This document shows positions 17,663 to 27,195 of a DNA stretch of 64,000 nt, piece after piece (position 1 is the first letter of the stretch; each line of letters opens with the position of its first letter). This stretch comes from CAZAPG01 sp964486935 (GTDB lineage: Bacteria; Chloroflexota; Anaerolineae; 4572-78; J111): NCBI GenBank assembly GCA_964486935.1, contig CAZAPG010000001.1, positions 124,001 to 188,000 of the forward strand, read 5' to 3'. The notes under the pieces were generated by a model. It was not told the origin of the DNA, searched no databases, and was given only the letters and a program-made list of their open reading frames with translations. The translations under genes were made by a program, and so were the position numbers.

Positions 17663-19123
17663 TTACCGGTAATAAATATCGGTTCTGGTAAATTGTTGCT
17701 GGTTGGGAAAATATTGTTTGGCCCAATCTTTGAAGTCTAATAACGGCAGGGTGTAGACTCGTTTAGAAAAGATAACGGCTTTGCAATTTAGTTCCTCAAC
17801 CTGAAATTGAAGATTTTGCTGAGTTAGCAGCCCGCCAGATATGCGCTCGCGGGTTAGCCCCGCCAGCCCCGGCGAAGGAAAGCGCCAGGCGTCGATGGCC
17901 AGGGCCGCATCGTCAATAATTACGCAATCGTTGGGCGCGCTGTGTTGTTGAATAAAGGCCACAATTTGTGGCCTTTGCTCAAGTTGAATCAGGTCATCCG
18001 GGATGTTAATATCGCGTAGCCTGAAATTGTCAAGTTGCTGCCAGCCCGCAAACAGTAACAAGACCGGCGCTGCCAGGCCCAGGCCAACCCGCCAGCCGGG
18101 AGAGATGGTTTGTCTAAAATGATTTTGCCCCAGACATACAATCCCCCAGCCGGCCATTATGACGAGCGGGGGGAGCAAAATGGTCGTATCGACCGGGCGG
18201 AGCGTGGGTTGCAGCATCAACCAGCCAAAGCTAAGGAGTCCCCAACTAAAAATAAGCCACAGGGGATGGCGGGGCGACTCGTAAACCCGGAGCAGCCCGT
18301 AAATGGCCGGTAAAAATACCCAAATATTTAAAGCCACAAATTGACCAATTAGCACAAAGTTATCGCTTTCCACCGCCGGCAACTGCCGGTAGATGACGCC
18401 GTAGGCCCGGAATAGCTCAACGATAATGGGGCCGGTTAAAAAAAGTCCCACCCCAATTACAACCGCCACGCCCCCCAGCCACAGCCCCGGCGCAGGTTGA
18501 CGGATATTTTGCCAATTCAGTGACGTGGCGACAAGCCGGCGCTCATTTGCCTTAAAGAATATTACAAATAACAACGCCGCCGGCCCAACGCTAACTACAG
18601 CGGCAGACACAAACAGGGCGATGCCCCAGGCCGCGCCGCTAAAAAAGAGCCAGCGCCGCCGGCGGGTTTGTAAATAGCGCAGCGCCCAAACCGGCGAGAG
18701 CGTGGCCAGGCTCAGGGCCGGAGTTACGGCGACCACCTGGGTTGACTCAACCAGATAGGTGGAGGTAAAAGCCAGCAAAAAAATGGTTGCCAGCGCCGCC
18801 CATCGGCCCAGCAGGGCGCGGGCAATGGCAAAAATGTTTGCCAGCAGCAGCAATCCAAACAGTAGAAATACCAGCTTTACCCCTTGCGGCGAGAGGCTAC
18901 CCAGCCAGCCTGTCAGCCAGACAAACAGAGGCGCGGCCAGCGTAAAAATTTGGGTATATGGCCGGTAGCCTTGCTCAATCAGATAGATTACCTGTAAATT
19001 AAGGCCGTCGTCATAGGTGAGCGGCAATTTTATTACAACGGCGGCTTGAAGCGCGGCGTAGCTTAGTAAAATTATCAACAGCAGAAAACGCTGCCGCCGG
19101 ATAAGACCAGAAAAACTAATCAT
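17663..19123 (-). CDS. GT39-like membrane glycosyltransferase without the C-terminal module
   Basis: 486 residues from the ATG at 19123; an in-frame TTG at 19138 would overlap the upstream gene. It is a multi-pass GT-C protein of the 15677/21380 subgroup (PYTQIFTLAAPLFVW loop; NDCVIIDD; GGLLTQQNL). The first-loop acidic pair is Asp38-Asp39 (TYDDGLNL), where its relatives have Asp-Glu or Asp-Gln. It ends at the equivalent of the last body strand and lacks the beta module found on almost all its neighbours, so the module is not required for the fold. Its substrate is unknown. It follows the 19128-21380 gene by 4 bp. Confidence 0.8.
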   Translation of the reverse strand: MISFSGLIRRQRFLLLIILLSYAALQAAVVIKLPLTYDDGLNLQVIYLIEQGYRPYTQIFTLAAPLFVWLTGWLGSLSPQGVKLVFLLFGLLLLANIFAIARALLGRWAALATIFLLAFTSTYLVESTQVVAVTPALSLATLSPVWALRYLQTRRRRWLFFSGAAWGIALFVSAAVVSVGPAALLFVIFFKANERRLVATSLNWQNIRQPAPGLWLGGVAVVIGVGLFLTGPIIVELFRAYGVIYRQLPAVESDNFVLIGQFVALNIWVFLPAIYGLLRVYESPRHPLWLIFSWGLLSFGWLMLQPTLRPVDTTILLPPLVIMAGWGIVCLGQNHFRQTISPGWRVGLGLAAPVLLLFAGWQQLDNFRLRDINIPDDLIQLEQRPQIVAFIQQHSAPNDCVIIDDAALAIDAWRFPSPGLAGLTRERISGGLLTQQNLQFQVEELNCKAVIFSKRVYTLPLLDFKDWAKQYFPNQQQFTRTDIYYR

Positions 19124-19127
19124 CAAT

Positions 19128-21380
19128 TTATTGCCCAACCTGTATTTGGGCCAGGGGATAGGCGTTTTCGCCGCCGGTATCGTTCAGCAGCGTCAAACGC
19201 GCCAGCGTGTTGGCAGAATATAGCCCTACTTTTAGCTGATAATAACCCGGCGCTGTTTCTGAATTTACCGGCAGGGTTAGCTGGTCAACAATCACCCGGC
19301 CCGGTTGCCAGCACGAGGTGGGCAGCAAGCCATCTCCAACCTGATGGTCGCTTTGAGCGGCCATCAGGCCGCCGCTATCTAGCACATGCACAAATACGGT
19401 ATAGTCTGTGGGCATGTGGGTTAAGGCGGCCCAATACAGCCTCAATTGAATATTTTGGCCGGGTTGAACTATATTTGGCTGGAGATTATATCCCACCAGC
19501 CGAATTTTGTTGTCCCAATTGGCCTCTACTAAAAACGGGGGCGGATGGCGGGTTACAAAATCTGGCGAGAGTTGGGACTGAAACACCCAGACCGAGGGGT
19601 GGTCAAACAGGCGAAAAGTCAGTTCTGCTTCGTCGTCCTCAATCTGCCAGCCCAGGAGTTGGGGTTTGCGGGTGAAAGATTGAACCGGTTGAAAGCCTAA
19701 CTCGCCGCTAAAAAGCTGGCGGTAGTAGCGTTGCTCCACAGGGAAAAGTTCGGCCCGGTGGCGGTAAAGGGCGTAATTGCGCTCGGTAAAAACTATGTAA
19801 TCGGCGCAGAAAAGCTCTTGCCAGATGTGCGCCCATTTTTCTGCGTCGGACATGGGGGTAAAATTGGCCGGGAGAATAAATTCTTGTTTACCCCGGCGGC
19901 TAACCTCAATATTCCAGGTTTCAATTAAAGCCGGCGGGCGAGATTCCTGGGCAAGTTGGCTCGACCGGTACAGCCGGTCAAAATTGATTTCGCGAAGCCG
20001 ATATTGCGGCAGATGCTCATTTTCAAACACCATCAGCGAGGGATAATCTCCGCTTTCCCTAACTACCACAGCGCCGGCAGGGATGTTCTCTTGAATCCAG
20101 CGGGCGGCCAGAATGCGGGTGTCTGGCCGGGCGTAGATGCCGGTAAAGGCCAGGGCGTACAGGCCGGTTCCTGCCACGGTTAACCCCAGCCAGGCGATTA
20201 GGCCATGTTTTAGGGCGGGGCGGCTCAGCTTTTGGTGGATGGCTACAAAAAAGGCGGCGGCTAAAATATTGAGCAGCGGCAGCAGCGGCAGGCCGTAGCG
20301 GATAAATTTAACCCTGGCTGAAGCGCCGGTCCACAGATAAACAAGAACAAAGGCCAGAATAACCAGGTTGGCGGCATGTCGCCATTTGAACAGCCCGCGC
20401 GCCACCCCGGCCAGATAGGCCAGCAGCAAAAATGGTCCCGCCGACCAGAACAGCACGTTGGTAAAATAGTAGGCGGGTGTAGTGTCCTCAAATTGCAGGG
20501 TGTAGCGGGCTTTCAGGTAGCCGGCTGTTTGTAACAGCACCCACACCAGACCATCGTAAAACAGGTAGTTGTAGGTATCCAGCAGGGCCGCCGGAGTGAG
20601 CAGTATAAATGTGGTCAGGCTCACCCCCGCGGCCAGCCATAATTTTGGGCTAAAAAGAGGCTTTATTATTAAATTGACAGGCCGGTAGTGATTGGTTGAA
20701 TGGCGGAGTAGATAATGGTAGTGGGCCGCCAGCAGAGATAATAACAGCAAATAACCGTTAATGCGCGTAGCCGCTGCCAGCCCGATAATAAGCCCGGCCC
20801 AGCCATAATTTTTGCTCTGGCCTGCTTGCGCCACAGCCAGAATAGGGAACAAAGCGACCACCACCAACAGGCCAAATATTCCGTCCAGGCTGTAAAAATG
20901 GGCATCCTGAATTAAAAGCACAGTAAAGACGGTGAAAATAGTGGCGTAAAGGGCTGTTAGCCGGTTGTAGCTGCGTCGGGCCAGCAGATAGACCAGTAGA
21001 ATGGTAGCGCAGTCTGTTAAAACAGCAACTCCTCTGGCCAACGGGTAAAGATTTTCCTCGCCCGGTTCGGCAAAGAGGGCTACACCGGCGGCCATTAATT
21101 TTACCGCCAATAAAGGCAGCGCCCCCCATTCTGAGGTGAGGGGATTGAGGTAATCAAAGGCGCGTCCCCATTCGAGCAGGCGGCTTTCATCGGGGTTAAA
21201 AAATTCGGGCCGATCCCAAAACAGGCCGTAAAGCCGCAGCCAACTGCCCACCGCCGTCACCACCAACAAAGAGACCCACTCCTGTTTTTTGGCGGCCAGA
21301 ATTATTGACTTTAAATTTGGCCGGCGGCCTGGCATTATTTTAACATTGTTGGGCGCCAGTTTGTTTGAGTTATAAGGCAT
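19128..21380 (-). CDS. GT39-type membrane glycosyltransferase with one C-terminal module
   Basis: 750 residues. It has a longer N-terminal cytoplasmic part than its neighbours. Asp64-Glu65 (FNPDESRLLEWG) form the ArnT/PMT-like acidic pair, and the QDAHFYSLDG and AAATRINGYLLL segments are typical of this GT-C branch. It is the only member of its subgroup in the window. The tail module is well conserved (RLVGYNLQP, LRLYWAAL, YTVFVHVLDSGG, PGYYQLKVGLY). The ATG overlaps the stop of the upstream gene by one base (TAATG), a classic coupled start. Confidence 0.85.
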   Translation of the reverse strand: MPYNSNKLAPNNVKIMPGRRPNLKSIILAAKKQEWVSLLVVTAVGSWLRLYGLFWDRPEFFNPDESRLLEWGRAFDYLNPLTSEWGALPLLAVKLMAAGVALFAEPGEENLYPLARGVAVLTDCATILLVYLLARRSYNRLTALYATIFTVFTVLLIQDAHFYSLDGIFGLLVVVALFPILAVAQAGQSKNYGWAGLIIGLAAATRINGYLLLLSLLAAHYHYLLRHSTNHYRPVNLIIKPLFSPKLWLAAGVSLTTFILLTPAALLDTYNYLFYDGLVWVLLQTAGYLKARYTLQFEDTTPAYYFTNVLFWSAGPFLLLAYLAGVARGLFKWRHAANLVILAFVLVYLWTGASARVKFIRYGLPLLPLLNILAAAFFVAIHQKLSRPALKHGLIAWLGLTVAGTGLYALAFTGIYARPDTRILAARWIQENIPAGAVVVRESGDYPSLMVFENEHLPQYRLREINFDRLYRSSQLAQESRPPALIETWNIEVSRRGKQEFILPANFTPMSDAEKWAHIWQELFCADYIVFTERNYALYRHRAELFPVEQRYYRQLFSGELGFQPVQSFTRKPQLLGWQIEDDEAELTFRLFDHPSVWVFQSQLSPDFVTRHPPPFLVEANWDNKIRLVGYNLQPNIVQPGQNIQLRLYWAALTHMPTDYTVFVHVLDSGGLMAAQSDHQVGDGLLPTSCWQPGRVIVDQLTLPVNSETAPGYYQLKVGLYSANTLARLTLLNDTGGENAYPLAQIQVGQ

Positions 21381-23290
21381 TATTCAAGCCCAATTCCCGG
21401 AATCATCGCCGCATTTTCGCCGCTCTGGTCATTGATAATGGGCAGACGCTCGCCGGTGGCCGGGTCATACAACCCGACATAGAGCAGATATGGCCCCGAT
21501 GGAGCCTCGACTGGAATGACCAGGGGGTTGGTATCTTTTAATATTCGGTTGACAGGCCAACGTTGGGTAGGTAACAGGCCGTCAAAAGCCTCGTGGTCGG
21601 CGCTGGCTACAGTTTGGCCGGTGGCTGCGTGTCGAAGATGAACAAAAATTTTATAATTTTGGGTAAAGGGTTTCAGGCTTTTCCAGTATAGCGACACATA
21701 TACCTGCCCTGGTTGAGCCTCATCCTTAATCCAATCTGCGCCTAGCAGTTCTACCTGGCCGGCAAAGTTGGCGTAAAGCGGTAGTCTGGGCGCGGCGCGG
21801 GTTAAAGGTTTGCCCAACATAATCTCTTTACCTTCAACTACCCAGGTACGTAAATAGGTTCCCTTGGCCCAATCATAGTAAGCGCGGTCGCTATTTTTTA
21901 ACCGGTCGAGGGTGGGCACTACGGCCTGGCAGTTATAGCGGTTGGTCACTTCGATGAGTTGCCGGGTAGTTAGCGAGCCGCTTTCAAAGCGCGCATAAGA
22001 AAGATTAGACAACCACGGCGGCGGCAGCCGGTCCGAAACAAAAGCTACGTAAGGGTCATCGGTGATGATGCAATCGGCGGGATTAGTGAATTTGAGTAGC
22101 GCCTCGGCTACAATCTCAGACTCGCCCTCAACCAGCGGTTTGGCGGGGTCTTCATCCAGCGGGTCAAACGGGGCGGCCAGCTCGGCCAGTAGTAGCCCCG
22201 TTAGCAATAGTCCGGCAAATGCCGTACCCCATTTGATAATGGGTTGCTGCCGGCTGGTAACACGCCAGAGGGTAAAAAATTGGCTGAGGCCCAGGGCGGC
22301 CAGAAACGCCTGAAGCGGAATCAGCATAATCAAATGCTTTTCGCGCAGGGGGGTGAAGGTGAGCAAAAAGGTCAAGGAGAGCAGCGTCCAGATAATGGCA
22401 ATCCAGCCAAAGGGTTTGAATTGAACCAAGGCCTGGCCTAACCCGAATAAACTCAGCACCAGAAGCAAAGGCCAGCGGACCAGCAGTTGCCAGATTTGGC
22501 TCAGGTTAAAAGCCAAATCAAACGGATGGGCGGCATTTCGGTTGATGTAAAAAAAGACCGATTGTTCCAGCCATCCTGATATTCCTACCCCCAGCCACAC
22601 CGTCAGGAGTATCACAACAATTGTGCCAAACCAGAGCAGGTAATCTGTTAGGATTTTGTGCCTGCGTTGGCGCAGGGTTTGGCCAAAATTATTAAAGGCC
22701 GGGTAGAGCAGTAAAATCAAGGCAATCAAGGGGATGGCAATCATCATAAAAAGTTTTAACAAAAAACTACCGGCCAGGGCAATGGCGCTAAATATCAGCC
22801 AACGCCGCCTGCCTTCCGCACTATAACGTAGGGCCAGGGCTATGGCTACCAGCGCCAGGCTAACCGAGGTGGTTTCTGGATTAACCCAGTAGGCCACTTT
22901 AAAAAACTCAAAGTGAGCGGCATATAAAAAACCGGCCAACAACCCGGCGGCTATGCCGGCCAGCCGCCGGCCAATGCTAATTAAAGCGGCAATACCCAGC
23001 AGGGCGTAAGCCACCATAAAAAATTGCATAGCCCAAACAGAGTCAAATAGCTCATAGGGCAAGTAGGCGCTCCATACCATTAAAGGCTGCTCGCTCATGT
23101 GGATTTGGCGGTATGGCCAAAAGCCTTGTTCCATCAGGCGGGCTGCCAAAAAATAAAAACCCTGGTCGTAAGTCCAATCTCCCCACAGCAGATATTGAGT
23201 TTGAAGCGCAAAATCGCCCACCAAAATCATGAGGGCGACCAGCAAAAACCCGGCTTGGGGCCATATTTTAGTTGATGAATATACTCTCAT
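21380..23290 (-). CDS. GT39-like membrane glycosyltransferase with one C-terminal module and an Asp-Gln first-loop motif
   Basis: 636 residues, ATG start. The GT-C body belongs to the subgroup with 15677 and 17663 (PYRQIHMSEQPLMVW loop; ADCIITDDPY; GSLTTRQLIE). The usual Asp-Glu of the first outer loop is Asp42-Gln43 here (WTYDQGFYF). If Glu is needed for catalysis or metal binding, activity may be altered. The tail module is clear (VSLYWKSLK, KIFVHLRH, DGLLPTQRW, GPYLLYVGLY, INDQSGENA). It is the first gene of the leftward run and is divergent from the SGNH gene at 23374, with 83 bp between that must hold both promoters. Confidence 0.83.
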   Translation of the reverse strand: MRVYSSTKIWPQAGFLLVALMILVGDFALQTQYLLWGDWTYDQGFYFLAARLMEQGFWPYRQIHMSEQPLMVWSAYLPYELFDSVWAMQFFMVAYALLGIAALISIGRRLAGIAAGLLAGFLYAAHFEFFKVAYWVNPETTSVSLALVAIALALRYSAEGRRRWLIFSAIALAGSFLLKLFMMIAIPLIALILLLYPAFNNFGQTLRQRRHKILTDYLLWFGTIVVILLTVWLGVGISGWLEQSVFFYINRNAAHPFDLAFNLSQIWQLLVRWPLLLVLSLFGLGQALVQFKPFGWIAIIWTLLSLTFLLTFTPLREKHLIMLIPLQAFLAALGLSQFFTLWRVTSRQQPIIKWGTAFAGLLLTGLLLAELAAPFDPLDEDPAKPLVEGESEIVAEALLKFTNPADCIITDDPYVAFVSDRLPPPWLSNLSYARFESGSLTTRQLIEVTNRYNCQAVVPTLDRLKNSDRAYYDWAKGTYLRTWVVEGKEIMLGKPLTRAAPRLPLYANFAGQVELLGADWIKDEAQPGQVYVSLYWKSLKPFTQNYKIFVHLRHAATGQTVASADHEAFDGLLPTQRWPVNRILKDTNPLVIPVEAPSGPYLLYVGLYDPATGERLPIINDQSGENAAMIPGIGLE

Positions 23291-23373
23291 AAATTTTAGC
23301 TTATCTAATTTTACAGATCGGGCAAAACAGGCTACATATTATAGCGTTGATTATCTAACAATCCGGTTTCGCA

Positions 23374-25053
23374 ATGCGTCTACAAGATAGATTGTCTTTA
23401 GTTGCCTCAATCAAATTTTCAGCCATTATCATCGTCAACGCGCTGCTTTTGGCTGGTTTATTATATGGCTTTGAGTATTACCTGTGGTTAACCGACCCTT
23501 TTCGCCAGTTGCCGTTTGATACTTCATACTATCGCCGGTACGAAATTTTCTACCCGGAAATAGAAGCGCCTCAAATTCCCGATGATGTAAGCGGCTCCTG
23601 GAGTTGGGGTCATCTGGTTAGAAACAACAAATTTGGCTTCAGAGAACGCAGCTTTACCAATCCCAAATCGGCTGCGGTGTGCCGTATTGTAGTGCTGGGC
23701 GACTCTTTTACCAAAGGTAATGGCCTGGCCGAAAAAGAGCGGTTTACCTACCTGGTAGAGCAGCAGCTAAACAGAAATTTTCCCGATAAAAATATTGAAG
23801 TTATTAGTCTGGCCCAATCGGGCATATCCACCCTGACCCAGCGCGATTACTTGCAAAATTTTTCTGCTTTGCTAAGGCCAGACCTGATTGTAGTAGGTTT
23901 TGTGTTAAACGACCCCCAGCCTAAAGACCAAAATTATAGTATTGAGCGAGAGCAATTTATTGAGAAATATGGCCGCCAGCTTGACCAGGCCTTGATACTG
24001 CTGGTTAAGGCAAAATTACCCAAAACCGCCAAAATTAGTCAGGAAGCCCTTTATAATTTTTTAGAGTTTGCCCAGATAATCCCTTCGTGGGAAGTAGCTT
24101 TGCAGCGCGTCTACCAGCCAGACTCGGCGGAGTGGCAGACATTTTTAGAGGCGCTGCAAGAAATAAAAGATATCTCCGATGGGTTAAACCTGCCCCCGCC
24201 CATTTTTGCAGTGCTTAATCAGGATATTTATTTAGATTACCCCACCTCCTACATCGACCAGTCAGAGTCGCTTCCCCTGCATTTACGCTGGTATCATCAG
24301 GCCGAACAGGCGGCGGCCGAAATTGGTTTTAGAACCTATAACCACGAACAAGAATTTATTGAGCAGCTTTCCAGGGATGAAATTCCGGTTAATATCCTGG
24401 ATAATCATCCCTCGGCCAGAGTTAACCAAATTTATGCCCAGAAATTGTCTGATTTTATTACCCAAGACCTGGTCTCGCAAACGGCCTGCCTCGACGAATC
24501 GGCCAATGGGGCCGAACCCGTTACCGATAAACCGCTTTCTGCCCGGCGTTTACTGAGCGTAAAAATTGAAGATAAACTCCGCTTCAGGGGCTATGTGTCC
24601 GATGACCCAACGGCTATTGAACCGGGCGGCTCTTTATATTTAAGATTCGGCTGGCAAGCCCTGTCAGAAATTAAGCAGAATTACACCATTATGCTTGATT
24701 TATTGAGCAGCGACGGCCAGGTGTGGTTAAACAAGGAAATAATACCCTGCCAGGGTGATTGTTTAACCATGTTTTGGCCGTCTGGAGTTATTGCGCCGCC
24801 CGACGCGGATATTATTTACTGGCCCGAAGATGATAAAATAGTTCCCCATTCAATTGAGAACATTCCCTATCAAGGCGAGTTTCGCGACAAACACACCCTC
24901 TATTTTGATGACGACACCCCCCCCGGTGATTATCTGCTGATTTTAAAAGTCTATGACCCTCAGAGCCAACAAATTTTGTCTGCCTATGACGAAGTGGCTC
25001 AAACCCCCTTGCCCGGCGGACAAGTTGTTTTAGGTAAAATTACTATTCCTTAA
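23374..25053 (+). CDS. Membrane-anchored SGNH hydrolase fused to the locus-specific C-terminal module
   Basis: 559 residues, the only plus-strand gene among the glycosylation genes. One N-terminal membrane anchor (about 14-34) precedes an SGNH domain with all blocks visible: GDSFTKG (nucleophile Ser111), AQSGISTLTQ (Gly150), GFVLNDPQ (Asn179) and DNHPSARVN (Asp343, His345). From about residue 390 the tail module follows (RFRGYVSDD, LRFGWQAL, YTIMLDLLSSDG, TPPGDYLLILKVYD), with an insertion near its middle. The likely activity is esterase or acyl transfer on a surface glycan. The shared tail implies that it meets the same partner or acceptor as the glycosyltransferases; this is inference. Confidence 0.82.
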   Translation: MRLQDRLSLVASIKFSAIIIVNALLLAGLLYGFEYYLWLTDPFRQLPFDTSYYRRYEIFYPEIEAPQIPDDVSGSWSWGHLVRNNKFGFRERSFTNPKSAAVCRIVVLGDSFTKGNGLAEKERFTYLVEQQLNRNFPDKNIEVISLAQSGISTLTQRDYLQNFSALLRPDLIVVGFVLNDPQPKDQNYSIEREQFIEKYGRQLDQALILLVKAKLPKTAKISQEALYNFLEFAQIIPSWEVALQRVYQPDSAEWQTFLEALQEIKDISDGLNLPPPIFAVLNQDIYLDYPTSYIDQSESLPLHLRWYHQAEQAAAEIGFRTYNHEQEFIEQLSRDEIPVNILDNHPSARVNQIYAQKLSDFITQDLVSQTACLDESANGAEPVTDKPLSARRLLSVKIEDKLRFRGYVSDDPTAIEPGGSLYLRFGWQALSEIKQNYTIMLDLLSSDGQVWLNKEIIPCQGDCLTMFWPSGVIAPPDADIIYWPEDDKIVPHSIENIPYQGEFRDKHTLYFDDDTPPGDYLLILKVYDPQSQQILSAYDEVAQTPLPGGQVVLGKITIP

Positions 25054-25083
25054 ACTTACGTTATCGCTGCCCATTGACGATTT

Positions 25084-27150
25084 TTAAGGCTCTACTCTAA
25101 TCATCTCCTCCTCAAAATCAAAAAAAGCCACCTGAGCATTGATGCTGGCATCTGCCAGCCAAACTTTTAGTTGGTAGTCGCCCGGCGGCAAATCTTGCGG
25201 CAGCCAGAGCTGGCCGCGCCATTCGACCACGCTATTGGGAATCCACTGATTGCCGGAGCTGCTTTGCCAGTTTCCATGTGGCCGGCCAGCATCGTCTGCC
25301 AGCGTCACCCTAAAATCCTCGTTGGCCGGTAGTTGTTGCTCTTGGGTGAGCAAATAAAGGGTTAACCCTGTGGCAGCACCCGGCCTAAAGGCCGGCGAAG
25401 TGGCATCGTAGCCAACAATTTGCGCCCGCCCGATAATTTGCGCCTCGCCGGCCAGTTGGCGCAGCGGCTGCTCCCGTTTGTAAATCCAGATGTAGGGGGT
25501 GTCGCCAAATTCAATGATATGGGCGGCTGTCTTGGTTTGAAAATAAGCCACCAACCCCGGATAGGGCAGCTTGCGCTGGGTTTGGGCAACGTAAAACACC
25601 ACATAATCGGCCTGAAGCTGCTTTTTGCCATCTTTTGACCAATCCAGCGAGCGGCCCGTGAGATAATGATTGGTGACATTTTCATAGTAGGGCGAGACGG
25701 TGGCCGTGGCCGCATCGGGCTGGCGGTTTATCCAGGCGGCGGCCTGCTCCAGCCCCTCGCCCCAACCGACCGGAACCAGTTTGGCGGCGCGGGCGTAGCC
25801 GCCCAGCAGCGGGTTGTAATAGGCGAGCACGTAGGGATAGTGGGTAATTGTGAAAGTTAGCTGGATGGCAATGAGTAGGACGTGGAACGTGTTGTGTGTT
25901 GCGTAGTACGTAGCGCGTAGTGCGTAGTGGGCAATTTTATTTGTCCTTTGTCCCGCTTCGCGGTCCTTTGTCCCGCTTCGCGGTCCTTCGTCCTTTCGCC
26001 TATTCGTAATTCGCTCATTTGCCCATTTGCCCATTTGCCCGATTAACCAGAGCCAGCCGATGCCGGCCAGCAGGTCTACCGCCAGCACCACCGACATCAG
26101 ATAGCGGTCGGCTTTTTTGGGGCTAAGGTTGGCCAGCACCCCGGTGGCAAGGATAAACAGCCACAGCAGCCAGGTTGCTCGCCGGGCCTGCGGATTATTT
26201 TTTGCCATAACCAGCAGCGCCATCGAGAGCAACCCGCCCAGCAAATTAACCGGCGTTAGCCGGAAGGGCAGCGCCAGCAGATAAAAAAACTGGCTCTGCG
26301 TTTCTCTTACCTGGCCCATAAAAAATTCAACTTTATCCTTGCCGCCAATGTCGCCCACGTCAAAGGTGTCAATGTACATTCTTTTTAATGTTTCAATCGG
26401 GGCTACCCACATAGCGGGCCACAACAGCACAAAAGTTGCGGCGCTTACCAGCCCACACACCAGCAGCGCCCTTAGCCAGAATTTCCAATCTCGATTCGAG
26501 AAATACCCAATCGCTGCCAGCGCCGCTATCAGTACTACCAAAATTTGCGAAGGCAGCTTGGTCAGTAAACTCAGCCCAACCAACAGACCCGCCATCGCTG
26601 CCAATTTCAATTGCGGCTTGACCAGCAGCAGCGCAAAGGCCAGGTAAGCGGCTATCATCAGTACCCCGGCCAGGGCGTCGCCATTGACAATTCTGGAATG
26701 GGCTACCCAAAACGGGTCAACCGCCAGCAGGCCGGCGCCCAACAGGGCAGGCCGCCGGCCCAGCAGCGGCTTACCCAGCCCGTAAACAACCGGCAGCGCC
26801 AGCGAGGTTAATACCACCCCGGAGAGCCGCATTGCCCCCACGCTCACCGCCAAATGTTCCATCTGGAATTCAACAAAGCTCTCCAGCGGCAGGCCGCTGC
26901 CCAGGCTTTGCAGCCATAAAATCAGGGCCTCGCCCCAGGTGATGGTGATACCGGGGTGAAAGTGCCAGTAAGTCTCGGCCAAATTGCCGGAGCGGAGCGC
27001 CAATAAAAATTGACCCGCCCCGTGAATCCAGCGCGGCTCGTCGATGGTTAAAAACGCGCCCAGATAAGGCAATTTTATAGCCAGCGAAATTGCAAAAAGG
27101 AGAACGCCAATCAGCATATCAGCTTGTTTCAGGTGCTGCTCTTTAGACAA
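25084..27150 (-). CDS. GT39-type membrane glycosyltransferase with a repeat-encoded loop insertion
   Basis: 688 residues. A TTG start at 27150 is supported by AAAGGTG about 5 bases upstream; an ATG 11 codons later is the alternative. The GT-C body has Asp37-Glu38 (TIDEPRW), the HPGITITWGEA loop, YYNPLLGG, GWGEGLEQ and VVFYVAQTQRKLP, so it falls in the 4844/7906/27196/38030 subfamily. Just before the last membrane segment a loop of a few residues in relatives is expanded to about 50 residues, encoded by tandem repeats at 25880-26045. The single tail module is diverged (QIVGYDA, LTLYLL, LPPGDYQLKVWL). It converges with the SGNH gene, 30 bp apart. Confidence 0.84.
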   Translation of the reverse strand: MSKEQHLKQADMLIGVLLFAISLAIKLPYLGAFLTIDEPRWIHGAGQFLLALRSGNLAETYWHFHPGITITWGEALILWLQSLGSGLPLESFVEFQMEHLAVSVGAMRLSGVVLTSLALPVVYGLGKPLLGRRPALLGAGLLAVDPFWVAHSRIVNGDALAGVLMIAAYLAFALLLVKPQLKLAAMAGLLVGLSLLTKLPSQILVVLIAALAAIGYFSNRDWKFWLRALLVCGLVSAATFVLLWPAMWVAPIETLKRMYIDTFDVGDIGGKDKVEFFMGQVRETQSQFFYLLALPFRLTPVNLLGGLLSMALLVMAKNNPQARRATWLLWLFILATGVLANLSPKKADRYLMSVVLAVDLLAGIGWLWLIGQMGKWANERITNRRKDEGPRSGTKDREAGQRTNKIAHYALRATYYATHNTFHVLLIAIQLTFTITHYPYVLAYYNPLLGGYARAAKLVPVGWGEGLEQAAAWINRQPDAATATVSPYYENVTNHYLTGRSLDWSKDGKKQLQADYVVFYVAQTQRKLPYPGLVAYFQTKTAAHIIEFGDTPYIWIYKREQPLRQLAGEAQIIGRAQIVGYDATSPAFRPGAATGLTLYLLTQEQQLPANEDFRVTLADDAGRPHGNWQSSSGNQWIPNSVVEWRGQLWLPQDLPPGDYQLKVWLADASINAQVAFFDFEEEMIRVEP
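25880..26045. repeat. Composite in-frame tandem repeats inside the 25084-27150 gene
   Basis: Three adjacent simple-repeat types occur. There is a GCGTAGTGCGTAGTG-type block at about 25895-25930. A 20-bp unit (GTCCTTTGTCCCGCTTCGCG) is present at 25943-25962 and again at 25963-25982, followed by a partial copy. An ATTTGCCC unit is repeated three times at about 26017-26040. The reading frame stays open through all of them, encoding a hydrophilic, basic loop. Confidence 0.8.
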
Positions 27151-27195
27151 TCTGACACCTTTCTCTGCTTCGCGATATGTCCCACGTTCTACGCT

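Noticed and set aside
23291..23373. Promoter boxes in the divergent gap between the 21380 and 23374 genes
   Set aside because: A TTTACA is present, but no -10 box lies at proper spacing; I could not choose a promoter for either direction.
25943..26040. CRISPR-like tandem repeats
   Set aside because: The 20-bp units are directly adjacent with no spacers and lie inside an open coding frame.
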